Below are positions 18,404-30,365 of a DNA stretch of 64,000 bases, one piece after another (position 1 is the first letter of the stretch; the number at the start of each line of letters is the position of its first letter). Made by a program: the position numbers and the translations under genes. The DNA comes from Semisulcospira habei (taxonomy: Eukaryota; Mollusca; Gastropoda; Semisulcospiridae). The notes beneath the pieces are model-generated. The model had not been told where the DNA came from and ran no database searches. It saw only the letters and a list, made by a program, of their open reading frames with translations. The stretch is taken from positions 137,946,082 through 138,010,081 of the forward strand of contig BTPG01000003.1 of the NCBI GenBank assembly GCA_036245525.1, given 5' to 3'.

Positions 18404-20945
18404 TAAATAATAATAATAATTACGGTATTATAATGCGCTTATCTTATAATAATTATAACTCTAAGCGCGCACTCACAACTCGCGCACACATGCGCACGCT
18501 TTAGACGACTCACGTACCACATATAGTGAAATACATTACGACAGTCTACTTAGGGTGGGGAGTGTGATGGTATAGTGCTAGAACTGTTCAAAGAGGTGAG
18601 TTTTGAGGGTGGACTGGAAGGAGGAGAGAGAGTATTTCTGACGGAGAGAGAGTGGGAGAGTGTCCAGGTGGATGGACCATATACTGAGAAGGAGCGGGGG
18701 CCGAAAGTGCTGAGTTTGGTGCGGGGGACGTGGAGGCGGAGAGGGTCGGAGGTGGAGCGGAGGGAGCGGGGAGGAGTGTAGGGGTAAAGTAAGTTTGAGA
18801 GATAGGCGGGAGCGCAGTTGTTCAGGGATTTGTAGCAAAGAGACAGAATCTTGTATTGGATGCATTGGGGGATGGGAAGCCAGTGAAGGAGTTTGAGCAG
18901 GGGAGTGATGTGATCGGATTTTTTCTTTCTGAGGACAAGGCGGGCAGCATTGTTCTGGACGCGCTGGAGAGTGAAAGTGGTGGAGTGAGGGAGGCCGGAA
19001 AGGAGAGAGTTGCAGTAGTCGATGCGAGATAGGATGAGACAGACAGCAAGTTTGGTGGCAGCTTCGGTAGTGAGGTATTTTCTGATCTGACTGATGCGGC
19101 AGCATGCCTGGGCCGTGGCGGAGACGAAGCTGGTCATGGAAAGAGAGGAATCGAGGATAATGCCAAGGTTCTTGGCCGAGTCAGAGAGGGAGATGGGGGT
19201 GCTGTCGAGTTGAAGGTGGAGGGAGCTGGGAAAGTTTCTGGCGAGTGCCTACCAGCATGGCTTCCGTTTTGTCGTCATTCAGTTTAAGCTTGTTTGCTGT
19301 CATCCAGTTTTTCACGTCTTCGTAGCAGTCAGCCGTGCGAGTCAGTAGTGACTGAGTGTTGTCGAGTTTGTCTTTGTCTAGTAGTTGTGAGTCGTCAGCG
19401 TAGAGGTGGTGGTGTATGTGGTGAGACTGGATGATGTTGGACAGGGGAGAGGTGTAGAGTGTGAAAAGGACCGGGCCCAGGACGGACCCCTGTGGAACTC
19501 CGCAGGAGAGTGTGACTGGGTTGGAGGAGACGCCGTCGATGGTGACGGACTGCTGTCTATCGGAGAGGTAGGAGAGAAACCAGGAGTGAGCAGAGTCAGT
19601 GATGCCAAAGGAGTGGTGAAGGCGGTGGAGGAGGATAGAGTGGTCTATAGTGTCGAAGGCAGCAGAGAGGTCGAGTAGCGTAAGAAGGGAGATGTTGCCC
19701 GAGTCGGTGGAGAGAAGCAGGTCATTTAAGATACGTAGAAGGGCTGTTTCAGTGCTGTGATGTTTGCAATAGGCAGACTGGAAGGGACTGAGGAGGTTGT
19801 TGTCGGCGAGGTGGAGGTTGAGCTGGTTGAGAACGACCTTCTCAAGAAGCTTGGACAGGAAAGAGAGATTGGAGACTGGGCGATTGTTTTTGAGTTCGTT
19901 TGGGTCGAGGTTGTGTTTTTTGAGGAGAGGACGGACGATGGCGAACTTGATGTCAGGGACGGAGCCGTTCTCTAGAGATGTGTTGATGATGTCGGTAATG
20001 AATGGCAGAAGTTTTGGAAGGCCGTCCCAGTAGAGAGAAGCTGGGAGAGGGTATAGTTCGCAGGTTTTGAGAGGCATGGACTTTATGGTCTTGAGGACTT
20101 AATCCTGAGAGACGGGCCGGAAGGACGAGAGGGGGGTGCCGGAAAAGGGGGTGTCGGGAGGGCAAGGCGGAGAAGGCAGAGTGTCGAGTGTGTTGCGCAG
20201 AGTTTGGATTTTGTCGGAAAAATAGGTGGAAAAAGGGGATGGGAGTTCTTTGCTGTGTGTGTTGGGGAGAGGAGAGTCTTTAGAAATGCCTAGGAGTGTG
20301 TTCATGGTAGCGTAGAGGGTTTTGGAAGAAGTGGATTCCAGGATTTTGTTTTGAAGGTGTTTACGTTTGGAGTCAGAGATCATTCTGCAGACTTTGGATC
20401 TAGTTGTTTGGAAGATCTGTCTGTGAACGGTGAGGTCGGATGAGCGCCAGCGGCGTTCCGCTTGTCGGCGCTCGCGCTTGGCCTCAGCTATGTCGTCAGT
20501 GAGCCAGGGGGAGGGGGGTCGGTTGGGTATGGAGCAGGTGGTGACAGGTGCATGGGTGTCTAGAAGTTTTCGAAGGGAGGAGTCGAAATGGGATGCAAGA
20601 TCAGGAGAGGAGGCGGGGTCCAGGAGAAGGTCGACAGCTTCGTTGAAGAAGCTCTCTCGGTTGACAGATTTTAGTTTGCAACGAGAGACAAGGAGCTTGT
20701 TTTTTTCGGGGGAGGTAGGTTGAGGGAGACGAGAATAGCGAGGTGGTCAGAGGGAAGCACAGAGGAGGTGTCAGAGTGGAGAAAGAGTTGATCGGAGGTG
20801 CGGGTGATGATCCAGTCGAGGGTGTGGCATAGTCGGTGGGTGGGTTTGGTGATGTGTTCTGTAAGATTGTGGTTTGAAAGTGATGTGCAAAGGCGTTTTG
20901 TGTCAGGGTGGTCGGGTCGGGTGCACGTGTTTTCTTCTTGCTACG
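18404..20945 (-). mobile_element. Antisense L2/CR1-like LINE, 5'-truncated
   Basis: Read on the minus strand it starts within the endonuclease (LPSDHLAILVSLNLP near 20750), runs through the RT (LNNRPVSNLSFLSKLLEKVV-like, LSAAFDTIDHSILLHRLHH, CGVPQGSVLGPVLFTLYTSP, HHLYADDSQLL) and ends at a (TAA)n microsatellite near 18404-18420. It is the same family as the LINE nested in DIRS-2, but longer. It lies in EPG5 intron 6, opposite to the gene. Confidence 0.9.
18550..20940 (-). pseudogene. LINE endonuclease/RT reading frames, broken
   Basis: Pieces in order along the minus strand: 20099-20940 (end of the endonuclease and linker), 19181-20077 (RT palm with YADD), 18550-19137 (thumb and C-terminal region). 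A TAA after RPVSQD near 20100 and frame changes near 19200 and 19120 break the protein. The catalytic YADD box itself is intact. Confidence 0.8.
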
Positions 20946-21094
20946 CATCCCAAGTATCATCCAGCAGGATGAGAGGACTGCCTTTGAGACTGCTTTTGGA
21001 CTTCAGAAGATAACAGATACCCACCCTGTAAGCAACAGCCCTTAGGCCCTGTGGCCGACGTTGGCCTGAGGATATTTGCTTACAGTGCAGTGAC

Positions 21095-21935
21095 TTAACC
21101 CTTTGAACCCAGCAAGCCGCTGTAGCAGTTGGCGGCCTCGTATACCGTTCAACCCGGCAAACCGCTACAGCAGTGTCAGGTGTTTCGTATCGCGCACCCG
21201 GTGATGCGCGAGCCTCGCTGCGCGTGTGGTGACCTCGCCCTTTACACTGACACATCCTGTTTACAACTACAGGGCTCTGACAGTGTGCACGTACAGTTCA
21301 TCTGTTGTATGCGGTCAGTTTTGCGGCGCCTAGCGTGGGAATATGGTCGGAATGGCGAGTGGATGTGTAGATATTCGGAGTGATACAATTTTGTGTTTGG
21401 AGACGTGGTTTCAAAAGCAGATAGCTTTGATATATTGGGACATGTGTGCCTACCTACCACGTTGCAGGATAACCACGTGTTGGCAGTGTCAGCTGGAGTG
21501 ATCGCCGTTTGAGGCACTGACAACGGCAATGACTTACAGCTTGATTCTGATGCTGAATTCGGAGGTTTTAATTGATATTCCGTTTTTTTATGCCACACCA
21601 TGGTGCACCTGTAGGTGACTCTCTGGACACCAACGACACACATTGACCACATGTGTAGTACGTGTATAGTCTTTACAACACTGGTACTTCCATCCGATCG
21701 TGTACGAGACACAACACAGATACACTGATCATCATTCGATGCCACTTATTATATGTTGTCTAGACCGTGGATATACCTTATCAGTGGCAGGTGTAAACAT
21801 TGATATCTGGTGACAAGGTAGGGGCCTTACGTTGTATTGGCATGCTGGAAATGCATGGACACTTATGTGTCACAGTAACAGACGCCCTATAGAGTGATGC
21901 ATGTTAAGTACCAGCGACCTGTCATGCACGAAAGA
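21095..21935. mobile_element. Left part of a possible piggyBac-like element split by DIRS-3
   Basis: Begins TTAACCCTTTGAACCCAGC with a nearby tandem motif (AACCCAGCAAGCCGCTGTAG / AACCCGGCAAACCGCTACAG). A matching outer end TTAACCCTTTCATCCC (inverted) is found at 28112, beyond DIRS-3. A 167-codon minus-strand frame (21242-21745) lies inside; I recognise no domain in it. The pairing of the two ends is inference. Confidence 0.35.
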
Positions 21936-22347
21936 CATTTTGTTTTTTCAAAATACATTACCGATGTCATTACTATGTGGAATACATTCTATAGCCTAAC
22001 GATTTCAGCCCAAAGTTTTGTCCCCTACACAACTGGGGAGGAGACGCCCGGGATCCAAGTATAGGAGCCCGGGTGGCCTCCCCTTACCAACCTATCCCGG
22101 CATGCGTGTGGAGAACTCACCTCAGTTTTCACTCTTAGCTCGACCGTGTATGGTCGGGCGTTAGCCTTGCTCTGTGTTACGACCGGTTCTTGGATATTCT
22201 TCGATCTTCCTTGGCTTTGCCTTGGTTATTCTACTGTGTAGGGCTGAGTGTACTACGTGGGACGTGGCACCTTTCGGCGTTCTGCCCGGTGCTTGACTTT
22301 CTGTGTACCCTTACGTTGGCTGTGGCCTTTGGACTCGGCTTGTGACG

Positions 22348-22560
22348 TGCTCTCCTTCGTGACTTTGTGACCTTGGGGAGTGAGTGTTCAGTGAACACTT
22401 CCCGGCGGACTGTGTGCTACAAACTTTTGGCAGTTTCGCTTTTGAGAACTTGCTCTCCTTCGTAACTGTTTGATCTTGGGGAGCGAGTGTTCGGTGAGCA
22501 CTTCCCGGCGGACTGTGTGCTACGGACTGTTGGCAGATTCGCTTATGAGAACTTGCCTTA
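22348..22560 (+). repeat. 103-bp tandem duplication in DIRS-3
   Basis: Two copies starting at 22348 and 22451 (TGCTCTCCTTCGT), each with CTTGGGGAG-GAGTGTTC and ACTTCCCGGCGGACTGTGTG. A further pair of longer direct repeats (CGAGGGCTATACATGGGCCG) lies at about 23090 and 23515, i.e. ~427 bp apart. Confidence 0.75.
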
Positions 22561-24739
22561 GTAGTGGCGGAGATTTCTAACGACCTTCGGATGCTCACGA
22601 CTCCTGCCTTCTGTGTTCGAGCTACTCTTCGAACAGGACCTGTAACGTGTGCACCGTTTGGAGAGGAGACCCGTGGTCCTGGCTTGGGAGTTCTTCAGAT
22701 GTGACCGTCCTTCCCGACCCTTGCTGGTTCCCCAAACTTCTGCGCAGGATAGCGTCGCTCTGTCAGCTCGGCGGACCCCACTTTGCTCCGTTGTCTGGGC
22801 CGGTCCTTAAATCTTTAACAGCAGACGGTAACTCCCCCCCCCCCGCTCCGAGTCTTCTGAGCGTGGTAGGCGAGTGTTGGAGTCCCGCTTCCCACGCACC
22901 GTTTCTTCCGAGCGTGGCTTGAGCTCCTTGAGTTTGCCCCCCGCTCTGTATTGTCCGAGCGGGCCAGGCGAGCTCAGCGTTCGTTCACGCCCCCCCCGCT
23001 CCCTTCGTCGGAGCAGGCTAGGCGCAGCAAGCGCAAATGTAGTAAGAATAGTGACTCTCCCTCACGCTCCGAGTCCTCTGAGCTTGACCCGAGGGCTATA
23101 CATGGGCCGCCGCCCCGCTCCGAAGCTTCCGAGCGGAACCGGCGAGCTACATTGACGTCCCCCACCCGCCTCGTGCCTACCAGGCGGGCTGGGCGTGACT
23201 TGGGCTTGCTTACGAACGTGGCTTGAGCTATAAGTTTTAAATGAGAGAAAAATAAAAAGAAAGAAAGAGGTTGTGATAAGAATAAAAGGAGAGATAAGTA
23301 ATTGCTCTCCCCTCGCTCCGCTCCTCTGAGCGGCCTGGCAAGCAGAGAGTATGTCAGTGCCCTCCCGCGCCGTTGAGAGCGGTCATGGCGCGTCGAGCGC
23401 ACACACTAGAAGAGAGAGAAGCAAAGTAAGACAGAGGCTCTCCCTCACACTCCGTTCGTATGAGTGTGTCCTGGGACCTTTTTTGGGCCGCCCCCCGCTC
23501 TGGTTGCATGACCCGAGGGCTATACATGGGCCGCCGCCCCGCTCCGAAGCTTCCGAGCGGATACGGCGAGCTACATTGACGTCCCCCCCCCCCTCCCCCC
23601 CCGCCCCCACCTCGTGCGTACCAGGCGGGCTGGGCGTGACTTGGCCTAGTGCCCCCCAGGCTCCGTCTTACGAGTGTGGCTTGAGCTATAAGTTTAAAAA
23701 GAGAGGAAAAGAAAGAAAGATAGAGGTTATGAGAAGGAGAGATAAGTATTTGCGCTCCCTGAGCGTTCCTGGCGAGCAGAGATTCGAACTCTCAGGACCG
23801 GCTCCCCCTCGCTCGTGTTCTCTTGAGCGGGCGCGGGTAACAAGGGTTCCCTTCCGCCTCCCTTCGGCGGAGCGTGCTTCTCGGTAACCCGCATTCCCTT
23901 TCCCGACCTAGCGTCGTAGTCGACTGGGGCAGCCCCCCCTCCTCCCGCCTTGTGGCGTGTAAGGGGCGTCCAGAGCCAGGCTTTGCCTTTGGCCATCGCT
24001 CGACTGCGGTCCCTCGCTCCCCGCGACACCCTTCTGGACAGGCTTCGCGGGCAGCTTCGCCTGTCCCACCTTGCGCCGTGGCCGTCACCTTCGGCGGACC
24101 AGTGCTCTCGTAGCTTCTTGTGACTTTGCGCGACAGGCAAGCCTCGGACTAGGATCAGGACTTTCTCAGCTTACTCCCTGCTACCAACCGGATTCTGGGG
24201 CCGCACGGATTATTCTCAGCACAGCTCCGCCAGGACAGCTTTAGCGACAACGGGATTTTCACCATTCGCAGTTTACAGCGGGTGTCGTTATGAGCTTCCC
24301 AGGACTAGTACTCGGGACACTCCCACTCCTTCTCCGGCTCCTCGAGGACACTTATGACCTGCGGTCCACGTCCTCGCTCTGCGACGTCCGATCCACCCTT
24401 GTGGCTACTAGCCGGGCTGCCTTCCAATCTTGTACTACGCTAGGGCGGTGGCCGCCATTGTGACCTCTGGAGTCGGGACACTCTCCTGCGACTCGGCTCG
24501 GATCTCCCCTTCACTGTGAAGCCTCATTTCCGCCAGACCTCGCTCAGAGGTTCAAGCTGTTCGGGGACACGGGCTTTCGGTGACGGAAGCTTCTTCGTTT
24601 TGACCTCGCCCTGCCTTGGCTCTTCTTCGTTTCACCTTCGTAGGCCTGCAGCTGTCGTTCAAGTCCCCTCCACCTTTATGCTGGTCCACCTTGTGGACCC
24701 CTCGACCGGCTCAAGGCAGTCGCTCTGCACAGAGAGGTG

Positions 24740-25760
24740 AAGGCCTGGCTCAACAATACAGCGACAGAAGTGGTCTCCTGACGCGACTCGCCGGCATTCT
24801 ACATCCGCCTCCTTTCGTTTCCGATCCATTGGGCAGGTGGCACCCAGTCATCGGCGCTATACTAGTCTCCTTTAGGCGCCACCCTTTCGGATGGAGACAG
24901 CCAGACTCTCCACTCGGCAGTCCGGCCGATGGATCTCGCTATCAGCCTCGATCTTCGGACACATTTCACGTGCCGATTCATCCGTCTTTGGGCCGGTACC
25001 TACTTTGCCTTGGCGGGATCATCTACTAGTTCCGAGCCCTCCCCATTGGCCTCAACATCAGTCCTTGGGTCTTCATGCGGATCCTCGACTTGGTGATGGC
25101 CAGCGTATGCCAGCGGTCGCTGAATCCGTCCTTCACTTCCTGGACGACTTGCTGCTGCGCAACCTAGTCGCCGCGACTCTCAGAGAGGACAGAGACGCCC
25201 AGGATTCTCTCCTTTGCCTCCTCGGGTTCTTAGTCCAACCGGGCAAGTCCGTTCTCACCCTTTTCGCGCCGTTTCTGCTCGTAGGGACGGAACTCCTGAC
25301 CGACTGCAACCTGTTCTGCCTGCCCTTGGCTCAGCAGCAGTATATTGCCGAACTCACTCGGCAGTTGGAGTTAGGGGTATCCTTCAAGGACAGTGTCTGG
25401 CTTCAGCTCCTGGGACTGCTTGGCGCGGCAGCGGACTCGTTTCCCTTCGGCCAGCTTAGTGGATACGTATTAAGAAGGCTCGCCGCGGCTACTACACCTC
25501 CTCCTACGCTGGCGCCCCTTCGTTGGCACCCTGACGTATCCCTTTCCGTTACCCCACTTCCCGCCCCCGCCTCGGACGCGGGCGGATCTCGCAGGGTGGG
25601 CGACGGGCGTGTCCCTGTGCTCCCCTCCGCCCTGGTGATCTCTCTGCACCGACGTGAGCCTGTCCGGCTGGGGCGCACTACTGTTCCCGGACCTTGCCTC
25701 GGACCTGTTGCGCTGGGGACTTCGCAGACAGTCACATCAACTGGGAGTTATAAGCAGTTG
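24740..25760 (+). pseudogene. DIRS-3 RT-RNase H remnant
   Basis: Motif pieces in several frames: DSPAFYIRL (near 24785), SLDLR in place of SLDLSDAY (near 24940), a FLDDLLLRNLV box (near 25135-25165) and QPGKSVLTLFAPFLLVGTEL (25230-25290). RNase H pieces follow near 25640-25750. Confidence 0.7.
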
Positions 25761-26329
25761 GGATGGCCCTCAACGCCTGGCCAGAGACTCTGACCAATCA
25801 GGAGTTCCTCGTCTGCCAGACAACTCGACTTTGGCGGCCTTGATACTGAACCAGGAGGCACTCGCTTGCACTCCCGGTGCTTCCTCCTTTCCTTTCCTGC
25901 TCTGGTGCAAGGACCGGGACATTGCTTTCGAGCCTGCCACTTCCCGGAGTGGTCCCTACGCCCAGACGTCATTCGCCTGATCTGCTCGCGATGGGAGACG
26001 CTACTAGTCGACCTTTGCCGCCAGATGGAACATCCACCTTCCGCTGTTTGCCTCTAGTCCCGGACCCTCTCGCCTGGGCGGTAGACGTGCTCTCCTTCCT
26101 TGGGACGGACTGATCTCGTATGCCTACCCCCCGTCGGTGCTGGTGCCGAAGATCCTGCGGAACTGCTGGATTGCTCCGCGGTTCTCTTCCTGGTGGCCCC
26201 CCTTCATTTGGACCTAGAGCTGGACCATGGATCGGCTCGTTCTAGCCCCTACAGCTCCCCACCCCGACCACGATGCTTGAGCAGCACCGCCCGGCTCTCT
26301 TCCATCCGTGCCTGGAGCTCCTCCTCCTT

Positions 26330-27411
26330 CACGCCTGGAAGTTGCCAAGCAAGCCCTCACCGCTAGAGAGTTCTCAGATGCGGCAGTGGCGGCGTTGGCC
26401 GCAGCCCGCAGACTGTCTACCAGAGATGTGTGCGAAGGCAAGTGGAGGATCTCTTTGTTGTGGGGCGCCACCCAGCGGCTCCCGCCCCCACTAGTCTCAC
26501 TACCCCTTACTGGCGGAATTCCTCATTTGGCTCTTTGACGACCACGGATTAGCACCTTTTACCATCAAGGGTTTCCTCTCAGTGATCGCACACACTTACC
26601 ACCACCTGGGTCTATCGGATCCGGCCCTTGCAAAGACCTTCGGACCTGTTGGCTCTATTGAACTCAGATGTCCTCTCTCCTGTTCTCTCATACCTCGGTG
26701 GGACCTCTCCTGGGCACTGACGTGGCTAGATACAGCCTGCTTTGAACCCCTGCCTTTGGCACGGTTCACCGATCTGACCCGGAAACGTGTTTCCTCCTGG
26801 AGCTCACCATGGCTTCCGCGTGAGCGAGCTGCATGCACTATCGGTACGCCCCACAGGTTGGCAGTCGAGCCTTTGGCTCAGCGCATCTTCTCATCGACCC
26901 GTCCTTCAGGCCAAGAGCGGCCTTCCTCGACTGCGCCCCAGACGCTGACCTTATGTCCGCTCAGAGGAATGACCGACCCCACGAGTCGCATCAACAGGAC
27001 CCAGTTCAGGCACTGCAGAATTCCTGCGTCGCTCACAGCCACGCCATCTAAGGCGTACCCGCCTCTTCCTACCTCCTTCATCAGGCAGGCTGGGTATCTC
27101 AGCCTAGACAGTTCGCCCTGACTGGGGTGGGTGACTCTTTGGCCTACCAAGACCTCTCCCCGGACGGGGATAGACGGTTACAGATCCGGGCGCATGAAGT
27201 ACGAGCAGTAGCCCCCAGAGTGGCCTTTGACCGCAACTGCTCAGTTAAAGTCATTGTGACGGCGGTAGGCGGGCGTTCAGACTCCACCTTCGCCCGCTTC
27301 TACCTCCGCGACCTATCCGGCCAGCGTGACTCCCTGGCCATAGTGGGTGACTTCTCTGCGGCCCAGCACTCCCTCCGCGTGCCGCAGGCACCGCAGGCAC
27401 TTCTTAACTGA
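26330..27411 (+). pseudogene. DIRS-3 tyrosine recombinase remnant
   Basis: The N-terminal part reads EVAKQALTAREFSDAAVAAL. RVSELHALSV near 26818-26845 is the first catalytic Arg box. The last open piece (27127-27411) has RAHEVRAVAPRVAFDRNCSV (His-x-x-Arg) and STFARFYLRDLSGQRD (presumed nucleophilic Tyr). Frameshifts separate these parts, so no full enzyme can be made. Confidence 0.8.
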
Positions 27412-27504
27412 AATCGTCGGGAGTGCTCCTTGTGGGCTGGCGGAGGGTGTTAGGTACTGGGGGTTGGGTGTCGGCGCCCTCCTCCTCTTTGCTATTCTTC
27501 CATA

Positions 27505-27600
27505 TAGTAATGCCATCGGTAATGTATTTTGTAAAAACAAATGAATTTTTTTTTCTAAAATGTATTTTTTTGAAAAATACTTACCGATGGCATTACTCGG
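27505..27600 (+). repeat. DIRS-3 internal complementary region
   Basis: TAGTAATGCCATCGGTAATG, then AAACAAATGAATTTTTT, then TACTTACCGATGGCATTACT. The left-end complement is joined directly to the right-end complement. Confidence 0.85.
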
Positions 27601-27856
27601 ATGGCCCTCCCACCTGCCCCGCTAAGTGTTTTTGGCTAAGTGTGAAAACTGAGGTGAGTTCTCCACACGCATGCCGGGATAGGTTAGTAAGGGGAGGCCA
27701 CCCGGGCTCCTATACTTGGATCCCCGGTGTCTCCTCCCCAGTTGTGTAGGGGACACAACTTTTGGCTGAAATCGTTAGGCTATAGAGTGTATTCCATATA
27801 GTAATGCCATCGGTAAGTATTTTTCAAATAAATACATTTTAGAACAAAAAATTCAT

Positions 27857-28112
27857 TTTTTTTCAAGTTTCTCGTCACCTGTCACTATTTTTGTCACCAG
27901 GCATTACGACACATGTGACACAGTGTGGTCAAATCCATAAAACGGTAGTCCATCCAATGGCAAATCTGTACATATATAACTTTATAGGGATATCTGTTGT
28001 AAAGTATTATTTACAAATATTTTACAGTGCACACCCATTTTCAACAGAAATTTCTCAAATAAAGTCGGGGCTGAAGGGTATATAGACTTATTTACTCAGG
28101 GATGAAAGGGTT
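27857..28112. mobile_element. Right part of the possible piggyBac-like element beyond DIRS-3
   Basis: Ends CTCAGGGATGAAAGGGTTAA at 28112, an inverted CCCTTT/TTAA terminus. Together with 21095-21935 it would give an element of about 1.1 kb before DIRS-3 arrived. No coding sequence recognised. Confidence 0.3.
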
Positions 28113-28424
28113 AAGTGCATTTTGCCTGGAATCATTGCCTGTAGTGAGTATACAACATTTATTTTTGCTTCCACTGAAAGGCCATGGATTTTCACTGGAC
28201 ATTGATATGATGCACACTGGGTTTGGGTTCTAGCAAGAGATTATGCTTTTTCTGGGGAAGGCTGAAATGTTTTCTAGTCTGTGATTTTGCACCTTACGAC
28301 ATGTCCAAAAGTACACACTAGCACATATTTGTCGGATGGGTGGTGTGTTGCGCGTGTAGTCCTTTCCAAGTGCAAAGATCCCATTTTGACTGAACTGAAC
28401 GGTTGGTAAAAGCATGCCTCTCTG

Positions 28425-28638
28425 TTAATCCTTTTAGCGCCAACACCCTACAGCAGGAGATTGATTGACCATGATAATTTAAGGGTAGTGCCAGATTAGC
28501 TTGGCGCCTTCAGGTGCCAAGCTAATCTGGCACTACCCTTGAATTATCATGGTCAATCCACCTCCTGCAAGTGGTACATAGTCGTTTAGTAACACTTCCA
28601 AAATTCAGGAAATGCGCCCATGGCGCTAAAAGGGTTAA
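28425..28638. repeat. Hairpin repeat, family 1 (complete)
   Basis: 214 bp from TTAATCCTTTTAGCGCC to GGCGCTAAAAGGGTTAA. The central palindrome TTTAAGGGTAGTGCCAGATT and AGCTTGGCGCC has its full complement. TTAA on both flanks. Confidence 0.85.
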
Positions 28639-28795
28639 TACAGAATTAATACAGCCTAAATGCAGCATCGAGCTGCGAGTGGGGGATGGGTGAGGCATCG
28701 CAAGAGGTTGCGGGGATGATATCATTAGGTCTGGAATCATAGACCAGCATATACATTGTTTGTCTGCAACTATCTGTGTGTACATTTTGTTTCAG

Positions 28796-28947
28796 ACTTG
28801 GGGAGTAGTGGTCAATTGGCAGACACTCTGCAGAAGCTGCCGACTTCTGAGTCAATTTACCTGCTGACTACTTTTGCCAACATGGCCGCTGCTCGACCTC
28901 TAGAGGAAAATGAGTTCATTGAGTGCATCACCCTGCAGATCTTTGAG
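28796..28947 (+). CDS. EPG5: EPG5 exon 7
   Basis: Acceptor TTTTGTTTCAG ends at 28795; donor GAG|GTAAGA at 28948. Phase 1 in, phase 0 out. It encodes LQKLPTSESIYLLTTFANMA and ENEFIECITLQIFE; the vertebrate form reads ICLLTTFAQMA and VLEIYE. The upstream intron 6 (10.5 kb) carries the antisense LINE and DIRS-3. Confidence 0.93.
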
Positions 28948-29082
28948 GTAAGAAAAAATATTTGTCTAGACCCTGTTCATGTCCTTCTTGGTTATTGCCA
29001 ATGAAATGTAAGCCATTTAGCTGGATATGATAGGTGTGAATTTTGATAATGATGCTTTCTGTTTTTATTCGACCTACTACAG

Positions 29083-29223
29083 ATTGCCTACATCTGTGAC
29101 CACACCCGTGACTTCTGCTCCAAAACAGGGCGAGAGTTGTTGTCATCTGTGATACAGAAACACCCCACAGCCTTCTCTATGCTTCTGCGCAGGGTGAAGG
29201 ACGTCATGCCCAAACTGGGAATG
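29083..29223 (+). CDS. EPG5: EPG5 exon 8
   Basis: Acceptor CGACCTACTACAG ends at 29082; donor ATG|GTCAGT at 29224. Phase 0 on both sides. It encodes IAYICDHTRDFCSKTGRELL and HPTAFSMLLRRVKDVMPKLG; the SKxGRELL and LLxRVxE patterns are family signatures. Confidence 0.94.
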
Positions 29224-29613
29224 GTCAGTATGTCTCATAGGCGGGCTTTTGAGAAATAAAAGGTGACAGTGGAGATGGCCCTAAAAGAAAAGCTAAGGGC
29301 AACCAGCATTAGGGGCCACCACTGCGAGAAAAGATGGACACAAACTGCATGGAAAAGTTATGGAAACGTCACTGGAAAGAATTGTCTTTCTTTATGAACA
29401 TATCAGATCTGTAGACTTGTTCAGAGTGTTACGACGCCAGCTTTGGTGTCATTGGTGTCAGTATTATGTATTCTTCAAGTTCTTTAAGTTTTACTTGAGT
29501 GCTGCTTAGTTATCAAATTATGGTCATAAATTGAGACAACAAAACTTACAAATTATGGCATTTGGTTGCTATATTCAGGCAATGTTGCTAACACATTTTT
29601 GTTCAACTTCCAG
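29224..29613 (+). other. Intron 8, no features seen
   Basis: 390 bp with ordinary A/T-rich sequence. I see no repeat family, gene or hairpin here. Confidence 0.6.
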
Positions 29614-29778
29614 ATGTCACTGTACCTGTTTCATGGTCTGCCAGCCAGTATTTGGATTCCTCAAGATCCTGACATGGTTTTACTCCGACAGTGGTTACTC
29701 AACCATGACCTGGCGTCTGCTGAAAGTCAGCTGGCTCGCGTTGTCCTCGATCGCATGAACTGGGATGTTTTTGTTGAG
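29614..29778 (+). CDS. EPG5: EPG5 exon 9
   Basis: Acceptor TTCAACTTCCAG ends at 29613; donor GAG|GTAATT at 29779. Phase 0 on both sides. It encodes MSLYLFHGLPASIWIPQDPD and LLRQWLLNHDLASAESQLAR then VVLDRMNWDVF; matches the VSLYLFKELP, WLLNYNL and VILEGLNWG blocks. Confidence 0.95.
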
Positions 29779-29859
29779 GTAATTGTGACCATGACAAAAA
29801 TCCAAAATAAGACAGAAAAATGATATCAACAGCATCTCAGTCAGTTCCCTTCATCTGCA

Positions 29860-30148
29860 AGATGCCTAGATTTTCATGAGCCCCTGCATTTCGCAAGAAC
29901 AATCTACCTCTCTGCCTGGCTGGAATGTCTTTTGTTTAACTCATTCAGCCCTGCGCACATATTTCCCAAATTTTGGAGGGGTTATCTAACGACTATGCAC
30001 CTGTTGCAGGAGATGATCGACCAAGATAATTCAAGAGCAGTGCCAGATTAGCTTGGCGCCTGAAGGCACCAAGCTAATCTGGCACTACCCTTGAATTATC
30101 ATGGTCGACCCATCTCCTGCTGTAGTGCGTCGGGGCTGAATGGGTTAA
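29860..30148. repeat. Family 3 core and complete family 1 hairpin
   Basis: A family 3 fragment (AGATTTTCATGAGCCCCTGC) lies at 29865-29905. Bases 29936-30148 are a complete family 1 element: TTAACTCATTCAGCCCTGCG at the left, GGGGCTGAATGGGTTAA at the right, and the GATTAGCTTGGCGCC palindrome between. Confidence 0.8.
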
Positions 30149-30365
30149 GTAATTGTGACAATATGCAGGTAGGACCAATCGGTGTACTTTAGTTGGCTGG
30201 TGTTTAGTCGTTTTTGGCAGTGAAGGGGTTAAAAGCTGCCACACATGCAATACTCGCTCCCTTCTAGGTGATTGTGAGAATGTCTAGCCCAGGAACTCAA
30301 ACAACAAGAAGATACTTGAATGTCTTTGCTAACAATTGTCTTTTTAAAAACTTTTTTTTTGACAG

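Larger units (their letters stand above)
21936..27856 (+). mobile_element. DIRS-3: DIRS-type retrotransposon, decayed
   Basis: 5.9 kb in EPG5 intron 6. Left end CATTTTGTTTTTTCAAAATA; about 220 bp (21936-22150) recur inverted at 27605-27856, with matching CACACGCATGCCGGGATAGG. Internal complementary region at 27505-27600. Coding order gag, RT, RNase H, recombinase; RT and RNase H are frameshifted, while the C-terminal recombinase box is well kept. Confidence 0.9.

Noticed and set aside
21242..21745. 167-codon minus-strand frame as a host gene
   Set aside because: No recognisable domain, no splice context, and it lies within a probable mobile element between a LINE and DIRS-3.
28425..28638. 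Palindromes as rho-independent terminators or bacterial operators
   Set aside because: The window has spliceosomal exons and eukaryotic mobile elements; the palindromes are dispersed repeats with TTAA ends.
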